Source: Palaemon carinicauda
Taxonomy: Eukaryota > Arthropoda > Malacostraca > Decapoda > Palaemonidae
Reading direction: 5' to 3'
Length of the DNA stretch: 64,000 nucleotides
Assembly (NCBI RefSeq): GCF_036898095.1
Contig: NC_090743.1
Span: forward strand, 21,507,595-21,571,594
In this document: one piece after another, positions 10,055-22,137 of the stretch
Layout of the letters: the number at the start of each line of letters is the position of its first letter
Position numbering within the stretch: position 1 is the stretch's first letter
The notes under the pieces: generated by a model
Told to the model about the DNA's origin: nothing
Database searches by the model: none
The model's input: the letters and a program-made list of their open reading frames with translations, nothing else
Made by a program: the position numbers and the translations under genes

Positions 10055-11035
10055 CATATCATCATCATCATCATCTCCACGTACGCATATTGAGTCTTGA
10101 CGCAAAGGCCCTAGGTTAGATTTCGCCAGTCGTCTCTATCTTGAGCTTTTAATTCAGTACTTCCCTATTCATCATCCACTTCACGCTTCATAGTCCTTAA
10201 CCATATAGGCCTGGGTCTTCCAACTCTTCCAGTGCCTTGCGGAGCCCAGTTAAACGATAGGTGAACTAATCGCTCTTGGGGAGTGCGAAGAGCTTGCCAA
10301 AACCATCTCCATCTACCCCTCGCCATGATCTCACCCACATAGGGCACTCGAGTAATCTCTCTTATAGTTTCATTTCTAATCCTGTCCTGCCATTTAACTC
10401 CTAATATAATTCTGAGGGCTTTGTTCTCAAATTGACTAAATCTGTAGGAAATTGTTTCATTGTCATATAGTGACTCATGTCCATACAGTAACACCGATCT
10501 CACTAAACTGATATATATGTAATTTCAGGCAATTTGATTTCTAAATTTTGCTTAATCTAGCTATTTTCTGATTTGCTTTTTTCAATATTTTACCAAAGTT
10601 TAATTCTAAAGACCCTGTAATGTAAATCATAGTTCCTAAATACTTAAATGATTCCTCATCATTAATCCTCTCTCCTAATGATATTTCACCTTCCATTGCA
10701 TATTCTGTTCTCATCATCTGTCTTTCTTCTATTTATCTTGAGCCCAACCTCGTGTGATATTTCATGCACTCTGGTAAGCAAGCATTGCAAATTCTATGTT
10801 CTTCTTAATAAGGACAGTATCATCAGCATACTTTATGTCTACTAACTTCCTATTACCAATCCAGTCCAATCCCTGTCCACCATATCCAACTGTTCTACGA
10901 ATTACAAAATCCATGAGGAGGATAAACAGCACAGGTGACGAGACCAAATTCCGTTTGAGTACCCCGGTGCTTGTACATTTACTTACATGAAAATTGATTA
11001 ATTTTTCTGATTCTTTACTGTAATCCAAATACTGT
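10055..11035 (-). pseudogene. LINE family 1, 3' half of reverse transcriptase
   Basis: Reverse-strand frames carry LLMDFVIRRTVG and DIKYADDTVLI. The YADD catalytic motif is encoded at 10819-10830. A second frame (10503-10165) has the C-terminal segment with GVKWQDRIRNE, RWRWFWQALRTPQ and GRVGRPRP. There is a frame break of about 250 bp between the two. The 3' terminus at about 10055 shows a short (ATC)n on the + strand, meaning a (GAT)n tail. It is 5'-truncated just upstream of the palm motif. The related longer copy is at 35517-37665. Confidence 0.88.
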
Positions 11036-11242
11036 TATACATGGATGCTCTTATCAGTTTTCATCACTAAAAACTTGTTCGTTTATGTTCGTATCGTAAC
11101 GTGATATCGGCGCTTTCTTTGTCCTGTTAGAACTATTCATCATTCCGAAGTACAGATGTTCGTCGAACATTTGTTACCGAATGGCAAATCTTTCAAGTTC
11201 ATTGCCATTATATGTAATTGGCCACGCTCGCGTGCGTGCACT

Positions 11243-11244
<2 letters not shown>

Positions 11245-11291
<47 letters not shown>
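11245..11291. repeat. (GA)n microsatellite
   Basis: About 23 GA units. Confidence 0.97.
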
Positions 11292-11293
<2 letters not shown>

Positions 11294-11354
11294 TACCTTG
11301 TTGTTTCGTTATTTCTTGTCAGCTGTTGAATATGTTGTAAGTGACTACATTCTT

Positions 11355-11406
11355 ATTTAAACATAATTTATAGGTACATAATTTAAACATAATTTATAGG
11401 TACATA
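11355..11406. repeat. 26-bp tandem duplication
   Basis: Two identical adjacent units beginning atttaaacataatttatag. Confidence 0.9.
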
Positions 11407-11609
11407 ATTCAGTATATGAGTATGCATATTCCTTAATCACTGTCGTTAATTCATACATTTGAATCACCATATGAGCTTAATTTTCTTATATTTTCCTTGA
11501 AAAAGTAGTCAGAAATAAAAGAGCATAAGAATTAAAGACTAGTATTATTGTTTTCTAAACACCTAATTGCGTTCTTTCCTAGAACGTGATTCAGACTCAA
11601 AACTGTTTT

Positions 11610-11613
<4 letters not shown>

Positions 11614-11687
<74 letters not shown>
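11614..11687. repeat. (CT)n microsatellite
   Basis: About 37 CT units. Confidence 0.97.
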
Positions 11688-11689
<2 letters not shown>

Positions 11690-12227
11690 ACACAATTATT
11701 AACTGACAGTCTATGCAGTAATGAAAACATTCTACTAAAGATTACCATTCTGTAACAGTTTCATGTTCATGAAACCATAAAAGGTTGACGTGTAAATTCC
11801 CATACTTTGCATATGCAGCTATGAATGAGATTATGGTTTATTATTTTACAATACCCAGAATGTAATTGGAGAGTATGGTATAGTAAGTTTATTATGTTTG
11901 TGAAACACAAAAAAAAATTATCGTGTTAATTTCCAGACTGCATTTGCTATAATGAATGGGATTTTTTTTCTTTTTTTTTTCTTTACATATCCAGAATGGA
12001 CAGTAATTTGGAGAGTAGGCCTATTGTCAAGTCCTACGTGTTTTCGTCCGTTCGTCGCACTTTTTTTCAACTCCTGTGAAACAATAGTTCTATTTGGTAT
12101 ACAACTTGTAATTGAAATATTCTCTGGTGGTTTATAAGGTTGTTAGGGTCTGACACGTTTTGTTTGTCAAAATATCAGAATATTGTGAAAATGCTATTTT
12201 GAGGATGGTCTTACGTTTACACGATTG

Positions 12228-12230
<3 letters not shown>
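11690..12230. other. unassigned AT-rich DNA
   Basis: No feature recognised. A loosely repeated text (taatgaatgggatt / tatgaatgagatt with ccagaatgg / cccagaatg) at 11817-11870 and 11948-12000 hints at an old local duplication of about 130 bp. Confidence 0.45.
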
Positions 12231-12231
<1 letters not shown>

Positions 12232-12276
<45 letters not shown>

Positions 12277-12306
12277 AAAAGACAATAATAGATGGATATA
12301 CATACA

Positions 12307-12370
<64 letters not shown>
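12232..12370. repeat. (CT)n, then (CA)n(TA)n microsatellites
   Basis: The CT tract is at 12232-12274 and the CA-then-TA tract at 12308-12370. The latter ends at the LINE 3' terminus. Confidence 0.95.
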
Positions 12371-12371
<1 letters not shown>

Positions 12372-12373
<2 letters not shown>

Positions 12374-14885
12374 CATCAGCCGTTACTAGTCTACTGCAGA
12401 ACAAAGACCTCAGACATGCCCTTTTACTTGCGTCTGTTTATGGTCATTCTGTGCCACCACGCCCACAAACTATCTTAGTTCGTTAATCCATCATCATCTT
12501 TTTCTTCCCCTGCTTCTTTTACTATCTCTTGGGACCCATTCTTTTATTCTTGTCTTGTCTTCTTATTACTGTCTGTAATTCTCATTATTTGTCCTGCATA
12601 TGTTCATTTCTTTTTCTTAAATGTTGTTAGAATATCCCATACTTTAGTTTTCTCTTGTATCCATGTTGCTCTTTTTCTGTCTCTTAGTGGTATTCCCATC
12701 ATTATTCTTTCCATAGCTTTTTGAGTTGTAACTAGCCGATAAATAAGGCTTTAGTAAGGTTCCAAGTTTCTTATGCATAAGTTAAATCTGTTCAGGATCA
12801 TATAAAATATTTACATTTTAGAGAAAGTGGCATTTTGATCTTCCTAATCTCATTTTGTTTACCAAATGCTCTCCATCCCATGCATATTCTATTTATTTCG
12901 CTCTTGTGTCCTGGGGTAACACTTATTGTCTGTCCTAAGTACTATACTGTATCTTAAAATATTCTATCATCATTTTTTTTTTCTTTTAATTCCAACCGTG
13001 ACTCATTAACCACAAATACAGTATATCATCGGCAAATCTTAAGTAGTTGGTGGTATTCCCCTTTAATATTAATTCCTACAGTTTCCCAATCTAAGTTCAT
13101 GAAAACATATTCTATGAATGCTGTGAATAATTTAGGAGTGATGGGGTCTCCCTGTCTAACTCCTTTCTCTATCGGAATTTTCTCACTATATGTAGTTTTA
13201 GGATTGCTGTACTTCCTGTTTAGATATCTTCAAGTGTTCTAACATATTCTTATATATCTTGTTTTTGAAAGGCTTTCATTACTGCTAAGGTTTTGACAGT
13301 CAAAAACTTTCTTATATTCTATAAATGCCATACATATTTATTTGTCATACTCTGTTGGTTTTCCCTTTAGTTGGTTGATTACGCGGACATGATTAGTTGT
13401 TGAATACCCACTTCTGAAGCCTGCCTGCTCTCAACGTTGATTAAAGTCTTAGCTGTCTTTCTATTAGGCCTAATGTGATGTTTGTAAATATTTTATATAT
13501 TACGTAGAATAAACTTATTGGGCGGTAATTTTTTCAGGTGCTTTGTGTCTCCCTTTGTGTGAATTAGTATGATAGTCTTTCCAAACTGTAGGTATTGAGC
13601 AATCTTGTCGACATTTGTTGTGTAGTTCATCGAGTTTTACTACTATGAAATCTCCTTCATCTATTATTAAATCAATTGTTACGCCATCTTTCCTTGCTGT
13701 TTTCCCTCTTTTCACAACTTTTAATGCTTTCTTTACTTCTACTGTTACATTTAGTACCGGCGCAGGTGTTTAATTATTTCTATTGCTGAAGTTATTTTTA
13801 TATCACTATTGTATAACATTTTATAGAAATATTCTGCAATATTTATCCTTTCATCTCTATTTTGGACAATTTTTATATTTTCATTCTTTAAAGCAAATAT
13901 CTGTTAGTGTCCTGTTCCAAGTCATATCTTCATCAATTTGATGCTGCTACCTTTCTTTAGTGTTTCCTCAATTTTGGTCTGATTTTGTTTACGAATGTCT
14001 TGTGTTTTTAGTTGATTTATTATTTTGGATAGTTCTGCTAATTCTATTTCACCTCTCTTGGATTTTACCCTCATTTCCAATCTTGTCTTTATTAGGTTTT
14101 GGTCTTTTCTGATAGTTTACCTTGATCTTGTTTAGGAACTTTTCCACCTATCTCTTGTAATGATTCTAATACAAATTTTATTAGATTTCTTTTCCTTTCT
14201 TCTTTACTTGTTCCCATTTTATCATGTAGCTGGGAGTACCTATTTTTTTATTGCTAAACTGATTTCATTAGAGTTTTCTCTTATCACAGGAAAGTTTATT
14301 TTCCTTTTGAAAATAATTTTTCTCTCTTTCCTTAGATCTAAACAAATTTTGCCTCTCATCATTCTATGGTCGCTTGACTTTAACTTGTTTAACACTGTTA
14401 CATCTTCAAGTAAATTAACTTTTTTCACTAAGAATGAAATTATTTAATTTTTCGTGTCTCTATTTGGTTTTCTCCGTGTCCATTCTCTATGTCTTGTTTT
14501 TTCATAGTAGTCTCGAGATCTTCGTGAACAGTTTTTATTTCTCCTCTGTATGGGACGTTGTTAGTGCATACGTTTGAATGATCATCAGTTTATAGTTCTT
14601 ATTCAGTTTGATAACTAATCCTGCAATTCTATCTCTTGTACTAAAAAAAAATCTACGTTACCTGCAAGATTTTTATTGATAAGGAAACCCATTCCATTTT
14701 TTTGTTCCTTTCGTGTCCTCTGAAGCAAAATATATGGCCCTCTTTTAATTCTATATAAGATTCATCAGTTCTTCTAATTTCACTAATCCTATTATATTCC
14801 AATTTATTTCTATCAGCTCTTCTAATAACACAGCAAGATCTTCTTCCCCAGACATGATACTGACGTTATATGTTGCAAGGTTCAG
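12372..14885 (-). pseudogene. LINE family 2, near full-length but decayed (endonuclease + RT)
   Basis: This is the longest LINE in the window. On the reverse strand, in order: an endonuclease N-terminal-like stretch near 14870-14600 (with a GLSEIRRTDES-type run); an SDHR motif near 14370-14385, the APE-endonuclease catalytic Asp-His; the RT fingers in the frame 13715-13515 (GKTARKDGVTIDLI, then CSIPTVWKD); an RQGDP motif near 13150; FADD at 13025-13036; and the C-terminal tail to 12372. Many stops and frameshifts make it inactive. The 3' end abuts (TA)n. Confidence 0.85.
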
Positions 14886-15125
14886 TTTACAAAGGTGGCT
14901 TGTTCTAGTCCAGAGATTTTCAACATCCTCTGCTGTGGAATGTAGTTGCCCGCCACTTTAGGCATTAGTTCCCACACAGCCGCTGGGAACTTGGGGCTGA
15001 GACGGGGTTGTGATATGTACATGTCTTGGTTTTGGCCAGTTTTCATCACCACGCTAGCCACTGCGGATTGGTGATGGTGGGAGATTTTCTTTTGATCGTT
15101 CACAGCTAACCAATCTAGAACGGGT
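14886..15125 (-). repeat. partial S2 SINE-like sequence next to LINE 5' end
   Basis: From about 15000 the + strand reads gttttggccag, catcaccacgctagccactg, ggtgatggtggga and tcacagctaacca, the body of the S2 repeat at 9093-9310. The 14886-14999 part is not recognised. It lacks the shared tail block. It runs into (TA)n. Confidence 0.55.
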
Positions 15126-15131
15126 GGTTGA

Positions 15132-15132
<1 letters not shown>

Positions 15133-15217
<85 letters not shown>
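15133..15217. repeat. (TA)n microsatellite flanking the 273-bp array
   Basis: About 80 bp of TA with one TATG near the end, joined within 10 bp to the first tandem unit. Confidence 0.97.
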
Positions 15218-15224
<7 letters not shown>

Positions 15225-15225
<1 letters not shown>

Positions 15226-17400
15226 CTCATTAGGGGTAATTTGAATGAATTACTACCAATTGTGTCACGTGGTGGCCCGGGAAATTGGGTAAAACTCGCT
15301 GGTAAGAGACTGATGTCTCGCCAGGTAAATCCTCGGACAGCTGTTAGCGTCAGGTTCCAATTTTCTTTATGGGCTCTCGTGACATGGTTGGTTTCGACCT
15401 GGCCTTTCATTAGAAGGGGCTAGCGTTCGATCCCAAGTATGAGGTAGAAATTTATTTCTATTTGAACACGATGTTGTGTTGATATTTATCCATATTGACT
15501 CATTAGGGGTAATTTGAATGAATTACTACCAATTGTGTCACGTGGTGGCCCGGGAAATTGGGTAAAACTCGCTGGTAAGAGACTGATGTCTCGCCAGGTA
15601 AATCCTCGGACAGCTGTTAGCGTCAGGTTCCAATTTTCTTTATGGGCTCTCGTGACATGGTTGGTTTCGACCTGGCTTTTCATTAGAAGGGTCTAGCGTT
15701 CGATCCCAAGTATGAGGTAGAAATTTATTTCTATTTGAACACGATGTTGTGTTGATATTTATCCATATTGACTCATTAGGGGTAATTTGAATGAATTACT
15801 ACCAATTGTGTCACGTGGTGGCCTGGGAAATTGGGTAAAACTCGCTGGTAAGAGACTGATGTCTCGCCAGGTAAATCCTCGGACAGCTGTTAGTGTCAGG
15901 TTCCAATTTTCTTTATGGGCTCTCGTGACATGGTTGGTTTCGACCTGGCCTTTCATTAGAAGGGGCTAGCGTTCGATCCCAAGTATGAGGTAGAAATTTA
16001 TTTCTATTTGAACACGATGTTGTGTTGATATTTATCCATATTGACTCATTAGGGGTAATTTGAATGAATTACTACCAATTGTGTCATTTGGTGGCCCGGG
16101 AAATTGGGTAAAACTCGCTGGTAAGAGACTGATGTCTCGCCAGGTAAATCCTCGGACAGCTGTTAGTGTCAGGTTCCAATTTTCTTTATGGGCTCTCGTG
16201 ACATGGTTGGTTTCGACCTGGCCTTTCATTAGAAGGGGCTAGCGTTCGATCCCAAGTATGAGGTAGAAATTTATTTCTATTTGAACACGATGTTGTGTTG
16301 ATATTTATCCATATTGACTCATTAGGGGTAATTTGAATGAATTGCTACCAATTGTGTCACGTGGTGGCCCGGGAAATTGGGTAAAACTCGCTGGTAAGAG
16401 ACTGATGTCTCGCCAGGTAAATCCTCGAACAGCTGTTAGCGTCAGGTTCCAATTTTCTTTATGGGCTCTCGTGACATGGTTGGTTTCGACCTGGCCTTTC
16501 ATTAGAAGGGGCTAGCGTTCGATCCCAAGTATGAGGTAGAAATTTATTTCTATTTGAACACGATGTTGTGTTGATATTTATCCATATTGACTCATTAGGG
16601 GTAATTTGAATGAATTACTACCAATTGTGTCACGTGGTGGCCCGGGAAATTGGGTAAAACTCGCTGGTAAGAGACTGATGTCTCGCCAGGTAAATCCTCG
16701 GACAGCTGTTAGCGTCAGGTTCCAATTTTCTTTATGGGCTCTCGTGACATGGTTGGTTTCGACCTGGCCTTTCATTAGAAGTGGCTAGCGTTCGATCCCA
16801 AGTATGAGGTAGAAATTTATTTCTATTTGAACACGATGTTGTGTTGATATTTATCCATATTGACTCATTAGGGGTAATTTGAATGAATTACTACCAATTG
16901 TGTCACGTGGTGGCCCGGGAAATTGGGTAAAACTCGCTGGTAAGAGACTGATGTCTCGCCAGGTAAATCCTCGGACAGCTGTTAGCGTCAGGTTCCAATT
17001 TTCTTTATGGGCTCTCGTGACAGGGTTGGTTTCAACCTGGCCTTTCATTAGAAGGGGCTAGCGTTCGATCCCAAGTATGAGGTAGAAATTTATTTCTATT
17101 TGAACACGATGTTGTGTTGATATTTATCCATATTGACTCATTAGGGGTAATTTGAATGAATTACTACCAATTGTGTCACGTGGTGGCCTGGGAAATTGGG
17201 TAAAACTCGCTGGTAAGAGACTGATGTTTCGCCTGGTAAATCCTCGGACAGTTGTTAGCGTCAGGTTCCAATTTTCTTTATGGGCTCTCGTGACATGGTT
17301 GGTTTCGACCTGGCCTTTCATTAGAAGGGGCTAGCGTTCGATCCCAAGTATGAGGTAGAAATTTATTTCTATTTGAACACGATGTTGTGTTGATATTTAT

Positions 17401-17405
<5 letters not shown>
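15225..17405. repeat. tandem array, 8 units of 273 bp, with tRNA-like motif in each
   Basis: Units start (actcattagggg) at 15225, 15498, 15771, 16044, 16317, 16590, 16863 and 17136, a constant spacing of 273 bp. Copies differ by only a few substitutions. Units 3 and 8 share gcctggg for gcccggg, and units 3 and 4 share gttagtgtcagg, a pattern expected from unequal exchange or conversion. On the + strand each unit has gctagcgttcgatcccaag, which holds a pol III B-box-like GTTCGATCC. A plausible but weak A-box region (acatggttggtttcgacc) lies about 45 bp upstream. Each unit also has a 60-65 codon open frame on both strands; these simply repeat with the unit and are not taken as genes. (TA)n flanks both ends. 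Confidence 0.95.
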
Positions 17406-17476
<71 letters not shown>

Positions 17477-17560
17477 TATATATATACAGTATATATATAT
17501 TAATGTATGTATGTATGTATATATATATATATTTATATATTTATATATTTATTTATATTA

Positions 17561-17626
<66 letters not shown>
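17404..17626. repeat. (TA)n-rich compound microsatellite
   Basis: TA runs are interrupted by tacagta, TATG and TTTA units. It continues directly from the last 273-bp unit, whose end (ccatat) seeds the TA phase. Confidence 0.96.
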
Positions 17627-17629
<3 letters not shown>

Positions 17630-19238
17630 TTGTGTGTGCTTGCGTGCTTGTACGAATGTATGTTCTAGCACTGACATTGCTGTAAACACTACGAACACCT
17701 GTTTATACGTCATAATTGGAAAGTTTTTTCCCGAGAGCTCATTAGCTCTATGACATCACCCATTCTTGTGTTGTATTGTAGTCTCGCAAACTGTTTTGAC
17801 TAAGCAAATATATGTTACACTACAGAGAACCTTCTTGGCAGTCATTACATAGATTTCTAAATATAGAATTCATAGATCTGGAATATATCTGCTTTGACTA
17901 TGAGTTTTTTTATATAAGCAGTGATAAACCTGCTAATTAGCAGTTAAGATAATTAAACATAGATTTTGAGGCTTCTATATATGCTTCCATTCAAAATTTG
18001 TTGATGAATCATCGTGTAATGACTGATCGTTCAAATTGTATCGACTGATTTTGTCTAGAAAATCTTTAGGACTGGTTGCTTATACAAATTTAGATTTACA
18101 TTCTAAATTGGATTGCCGATAGGTTTAAGAGAAACATTTCACACACATTTTTTTTTTTTTTTTAGAAATTAAATCATTCATAATTACCGAAATTTAGAGA
18201 CGTAGCCTACTCAAAATTGAGTAGATATACGCGCAGAATTACATCATCATAATACTTAACTTTTTCGTTCCTTTTTCAGTAATGTTTTTTGTCTGATAAC
18301 GTTTTATCAAATCTAATTTTCTCTAAGTTTCAATAACATTGGCAAATAGCTCTATCAAATGAATTAATTAAAAAATATTTTTAACATTACATTTAACAAA
18401 ATACTGTTTATAATATTTTGTCAGGTTGATCAGTTAGTACAAGAATAACATTATTTTTCTCTATTTTTTTTATTTTGCCTAGCAAGACACTTTATGGTCC
18501 AATACCCCTCCACCTTGGTCATTTTAAAAAGAAATATGGCTCTATATATAGTCACCTTACAGCGCTCATATGACTAAAAATATCATAGAAAAGAGGCTAG
18601 GGTAGGGAAAGGGATTCAGTTGCCTCTTGTGTTCCAGCGAGCATCTGGGAGAAAGATTGTGCCTATAAAAACATACCGCCTGTTTGCAGATGACGCCCGG
18701 CCCTGCTGTTTTAGAACTCGTCTTAAAAATTTTGCGTTCAATTTACCCAAGACCTCTTTTCCATACATATTCTTCCGCGCTGTTTTCATAGTTTGCCGGA
18801 AAGTCATGACCTGTATCTCATTTTGTTTTAGTATTATTTTTGTAAAAGCTGTTTTTATTTTATTGCTTTTAAATAGATGAAGAAATTTGACAGGTGTGGA
18901 TATAATAATATAAAAGATTCAAGGTCAAATCAACCGGTAAACATTTTTAATATTTGCTGAAAACTACAAACTTCAATAAGTTATACTTATCGCCACGGAT
19001 GAATTATTTACCATCAGTAACCATAATTTTGCATCAACTTGTAATATACGAAAAGAAACAGAATATTCAAGCTTGTATGTAATATTTTGTAGTATAGTTA
19101 ATCTATTATATAAGAACTAAGCTGTTATATTTTATTTTCTTTTAAATGTAATTTTTTTGTTCTAGAAAAACATTTACGAGATTTGAGGTTGCGGACTTTA
19201 CATTTTAATCGATTACCTCTAGTACCATCCAATAATTG
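17630..19238. other. unassigned AT-rich DNA with a GC-richer patch at 18600-18810
   Basis: No gene recognised. The patch at 18600-18810 is less AT-rich than its surroundings and holds open frames on both strands (63 codons reverse, 86 forward). The reverse one is basic (RRVLKQQGRASSANRRY). It could be a remnant exon or an unrecognised repeat. I cannot assign it. Confidence 0.4.
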
Positions 19239-19239
19239 A

Positions 19240-19323
<84 letters not shown>

Positions 19324-19955
19324 TTGCTAAGCTACAACCCTACTTGGAAAAGCAGGATGCTATAAGGCCAGGGGCCCCAACAGGGAAAATATCTCAGTGA
19401 GGTAAGGAAACAAAGAAAAATAAAATATTTCAAGATGAGCAACAAGATTAAAATAAATATCTCCTATATAAACTATAACAAACTTTAACAAACTAAGAGG
19501 AAGAGTAATAAGATAGAATAGTGTGCCCAAGTGTACCCTCAAGCAAGAGAACTCTAACCAAAATGACAGTGGAAGACCATGGTACAGAGGCTATGTCACT
19601 ACCCAAGATTAGAGAACAATGGTTTGATTTTGGAGTGTCCTTCTCCTAGAAGAGCTGCTTACCATAGCTAAAGAGTCTCTCTTACCCTTACAAAGAGAAA
19701 AGTTGCCACTGAACAATTACAGTGAACCAAGAAGAATTGTTTGGTAATCTCAGTGTTGTCCGGTGTATGAGGACAGAGGAGAATGTGTAAAGAATAGGCC
19801 AGACTATTCAGTGTGTTTGTAGGCAAAGGGAAAATGAACCGTAACCAGAGAGAAGGATCCAATGTAGTACTGTATGGCCAATCAAAAGACCCCTTAACTC
19901 TCTAGTGGTAGTATCTCAACGGGTGGCTAGTGTGCTGGCCAACCTACTACCTTTA
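19240..19955 (-). mobile_element. (TAA)n-tailed interspersed element, longest copy
   Basis: On the + strand about 27 TTA units are followed by gctaagctacaaccctactt, gctataaggccaggggcccc, cagtgaggtaagg, ctcaagcaagagaactctaa, gacagtggaagaccatggta, ggtttgattttggagtgtcc, gaacaattacag, ggagaatgtgtaaagaatag, a ggatccaatgtagtact segment and a final gtagtatctcaacggg. It runs to about 19955, roughly 640 bp without the tail. There is no coding frame longer than about 60 codons. Element sense is the reverse strand, with the (TAA)n tail at its 3' end. It serves as the reference for the eight partial copies in the window. Confidence 0.85.
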
Positions 19956-20272
19956 AATGCATAATTAGTAGGTTATCCAATTAAATGTTTACGATTTAAT
20001 GTTATACCTATCAATGAAGAATCAATTGATTAGTGTAGGCCTAAATGTCCCAAGAAAAGAATAACGAATATCCCCGGTATACGCCATGACGCTTTTTATT
20101 AGATCTCTGATTCTTGTCTGTACACACAGGTCTTCCTCAATTACTTTTTTTTTTTTCAAACTTCACATTTAAGTCAACAAACATCGATTAACTTGTCAAG
20201 ATGATGTACCAACATTTGTGTCATGCGTCTATGATTCTCATACGTTTCTCTATCATATCTAATCTATAAGTG

Positions 20273-20274
20273 TA

Positions 20275-20308
<34 letters not shown>

Positions 20309-20315
20309 CATTATC

Positions 20316-20351
<36 letters not shown>

Positions 20352-20640
20352 TACTACTACTAGTTAAGCTACAATCCTGCTTGGAAAAGCAGGATTTTAT
20401 AAGCCAAAGGGCTCCAACCAAGAAAAGTAGCCCAGTAAGGGAAGAAAATAAATAAACTACAAGAGAAATAATGAATAATTATTAGGAAATATTATAAGAA
20501 CACTAACAACATTAATATAGATCTTTCATATATAAGCTATAAAGAAAGACTTGTGTTAGCCTGGTCAACATAAAAACATTCGCTGCGAGTTTGAACTTTT
20601 GAAGTATGATTAATCCAGTAACTCTTAAAAAATTTCCCTG
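20273..20640 (-). mobile_element. (TAA)n-tailed element, divergent subfamily
   Basis: An (ATT)/(ATC)n tract precedes gttaagctacaatcctgc, ttggaaaagcagg and cccagtaagg. After about 20520 it carries text (cattcgctgcgagtttgaac) absent from the 19240 copy but similar to 25900-25940 (acgagaattacttcaac, gtttgaacttctga). This suggests two subfamilies with different 5' parts. Confidence 0.7.
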
Positions 20641-21185
20641 GGAATACAGCTTGAAATACTCCCTACGTTGTTGAGATTGATAAAAATGTTGGTGTTTTTC
20701 TTTTAAATGAACAAAATAATGAGTAATAGTCTCGTCATCTCTAGAAATATCAAGGTTAATGCCATTAGTATGCACTTGCGACCAGAGCTATCTACCAGCA
20801 GATGTTGCTTGACGTTATCACAGTTGTTCACTTGTGTACAACAGCTCCAAGTCAGTTTTTATGACCTCACTCTCAATATAATCCGTAACTATAATTACCA
20901 CGATTTAGGTGTTTTTTGCTTTATTAGTATGTGGCTGGATTTTTTATAGTCGCAAAAATCATTTTGAAAAACTGTTGTAGATATGTTTAGTATCAAATAA
21001 GATCGAGTTCAAATACCTATGGCCTGAATACAGATAAGAAAAGAAGCAATATTATCAAGATATGGCGTAAGATTTGGGTCAAATTTATAACCTAGATTAG
21101 TGTCACACTTTATTGAATATGACACACAGCTTAGGGGTCATAACTTAGAAAGACCTTTCGATGTTAGGCTTGGGCCATTAGACCT

Positions 21186-21243
<58 letters not shown>

Positions 21244-22020
21244 GAATTGTTATTTTAGTCTTGATATTTCATTTATTGCAGAATAACTATTCGATGGACG
21301 GTGTAGCAAAGCTAAAGATAAGTTGCCAAAGAGAGTAAAAGCCCTCATAATTGTCTTGGTGCGTTTTGCTTGAAGATAAAAAAGACCCCATGTTGAATGC
21401 TTAACTTATTATGCCATCTAAACCAATGACAATGTGGCATAACAAGATTTTTGTCGATCATGTATTCAGCTTAATTGTCCTTTTATAACATGATCCTCAG
21501 AATAAAATTACAAAGACAATGCCTAAATGGTCATTCAAACCTATGGTGGACGTACACACTTAAAATTCTGTTACAATTAGGTAAGGTCAGGTCAAGATCA
21601 GATTAGTCAAAGACATATTTGGTATATCATAAGCGCGACAAAAGTAGCTGATATATTACTATCAAAACCGCGGCAGAATGTCAAGTCAAAAGCTCGTTTA
21701 ATTACTCACCTCAAAGTCCGATTGTTCATACGTTCATTAACGATCACTCGCCTCTTCCGTAAGTATAGTCTTTTTGCACCTCAGCAAAGACTTGTCCTTG
21801 TGGTCCTTTATAAACAAATATATGCTTCCATAAAACAAATATCAATCATTTACTTATCATTGTCTAGCTATTTCTCCTGGAATATATTTGTTTTACTGGG
21901 AAATAGCATTCTCACTCGTTCTTGTTTTGTTCAGGTTTCCTCATTGTTGCATACTCATCATCTAGGTATTACTCTGGAGCTTCACTAGAACGTCAAGGAA
22001 TACATATATAGATGGTGGGA
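20641..22020. other. unassigned AT-rich DNA with a 51-bp poly-T tract
   Basis: The poly-T tract is at 21188-21238. On the reverse strand it would be an A-tail, preceded about 35 nt upstream by an AATAAA hexamer (complement near 21270-21280). No protein-like frame is seen upstream of it. The remainder is unassigned. Confidence 0.5.
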
Positions 22021-22137
22021 TGTATAAAAATGTTCATTAAAATTAGCTTGAAAATATTCCGGAGCAATGCTTGTACAAAGCGTACAAGCATTGCTGGGGA
22101 ATATTTTCATGCTAATTTTAATGAACATTTTTATACA
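22021..22137. repeat. near-perfect hairpin, 56-bp arms and 5-nt loop
   Basis: Arm 1 is 22021-22076 and arm 2 is 22082-22137. They pair at 53 of 56 positions by hand count. The ends read tgtataaaaatg and catttttataca. It could be a very small palindromic MITE or a transcribed long hairpin. No second copy was found in the window. Confidence 0.9.

Noticed and set aside
15486..17334. Repeated 60-65 codon frames on both strands
   Set aside because: They recur once per 273-bp unit on both strands. They track the repeat unit and show no selective signature visible by eye.
18616..18880. Possible exon on either strand
   Set aside because: Both strands are open over the same short GC-richer patch and neither shows a known domain or clear splice sites. 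Left unassigned.
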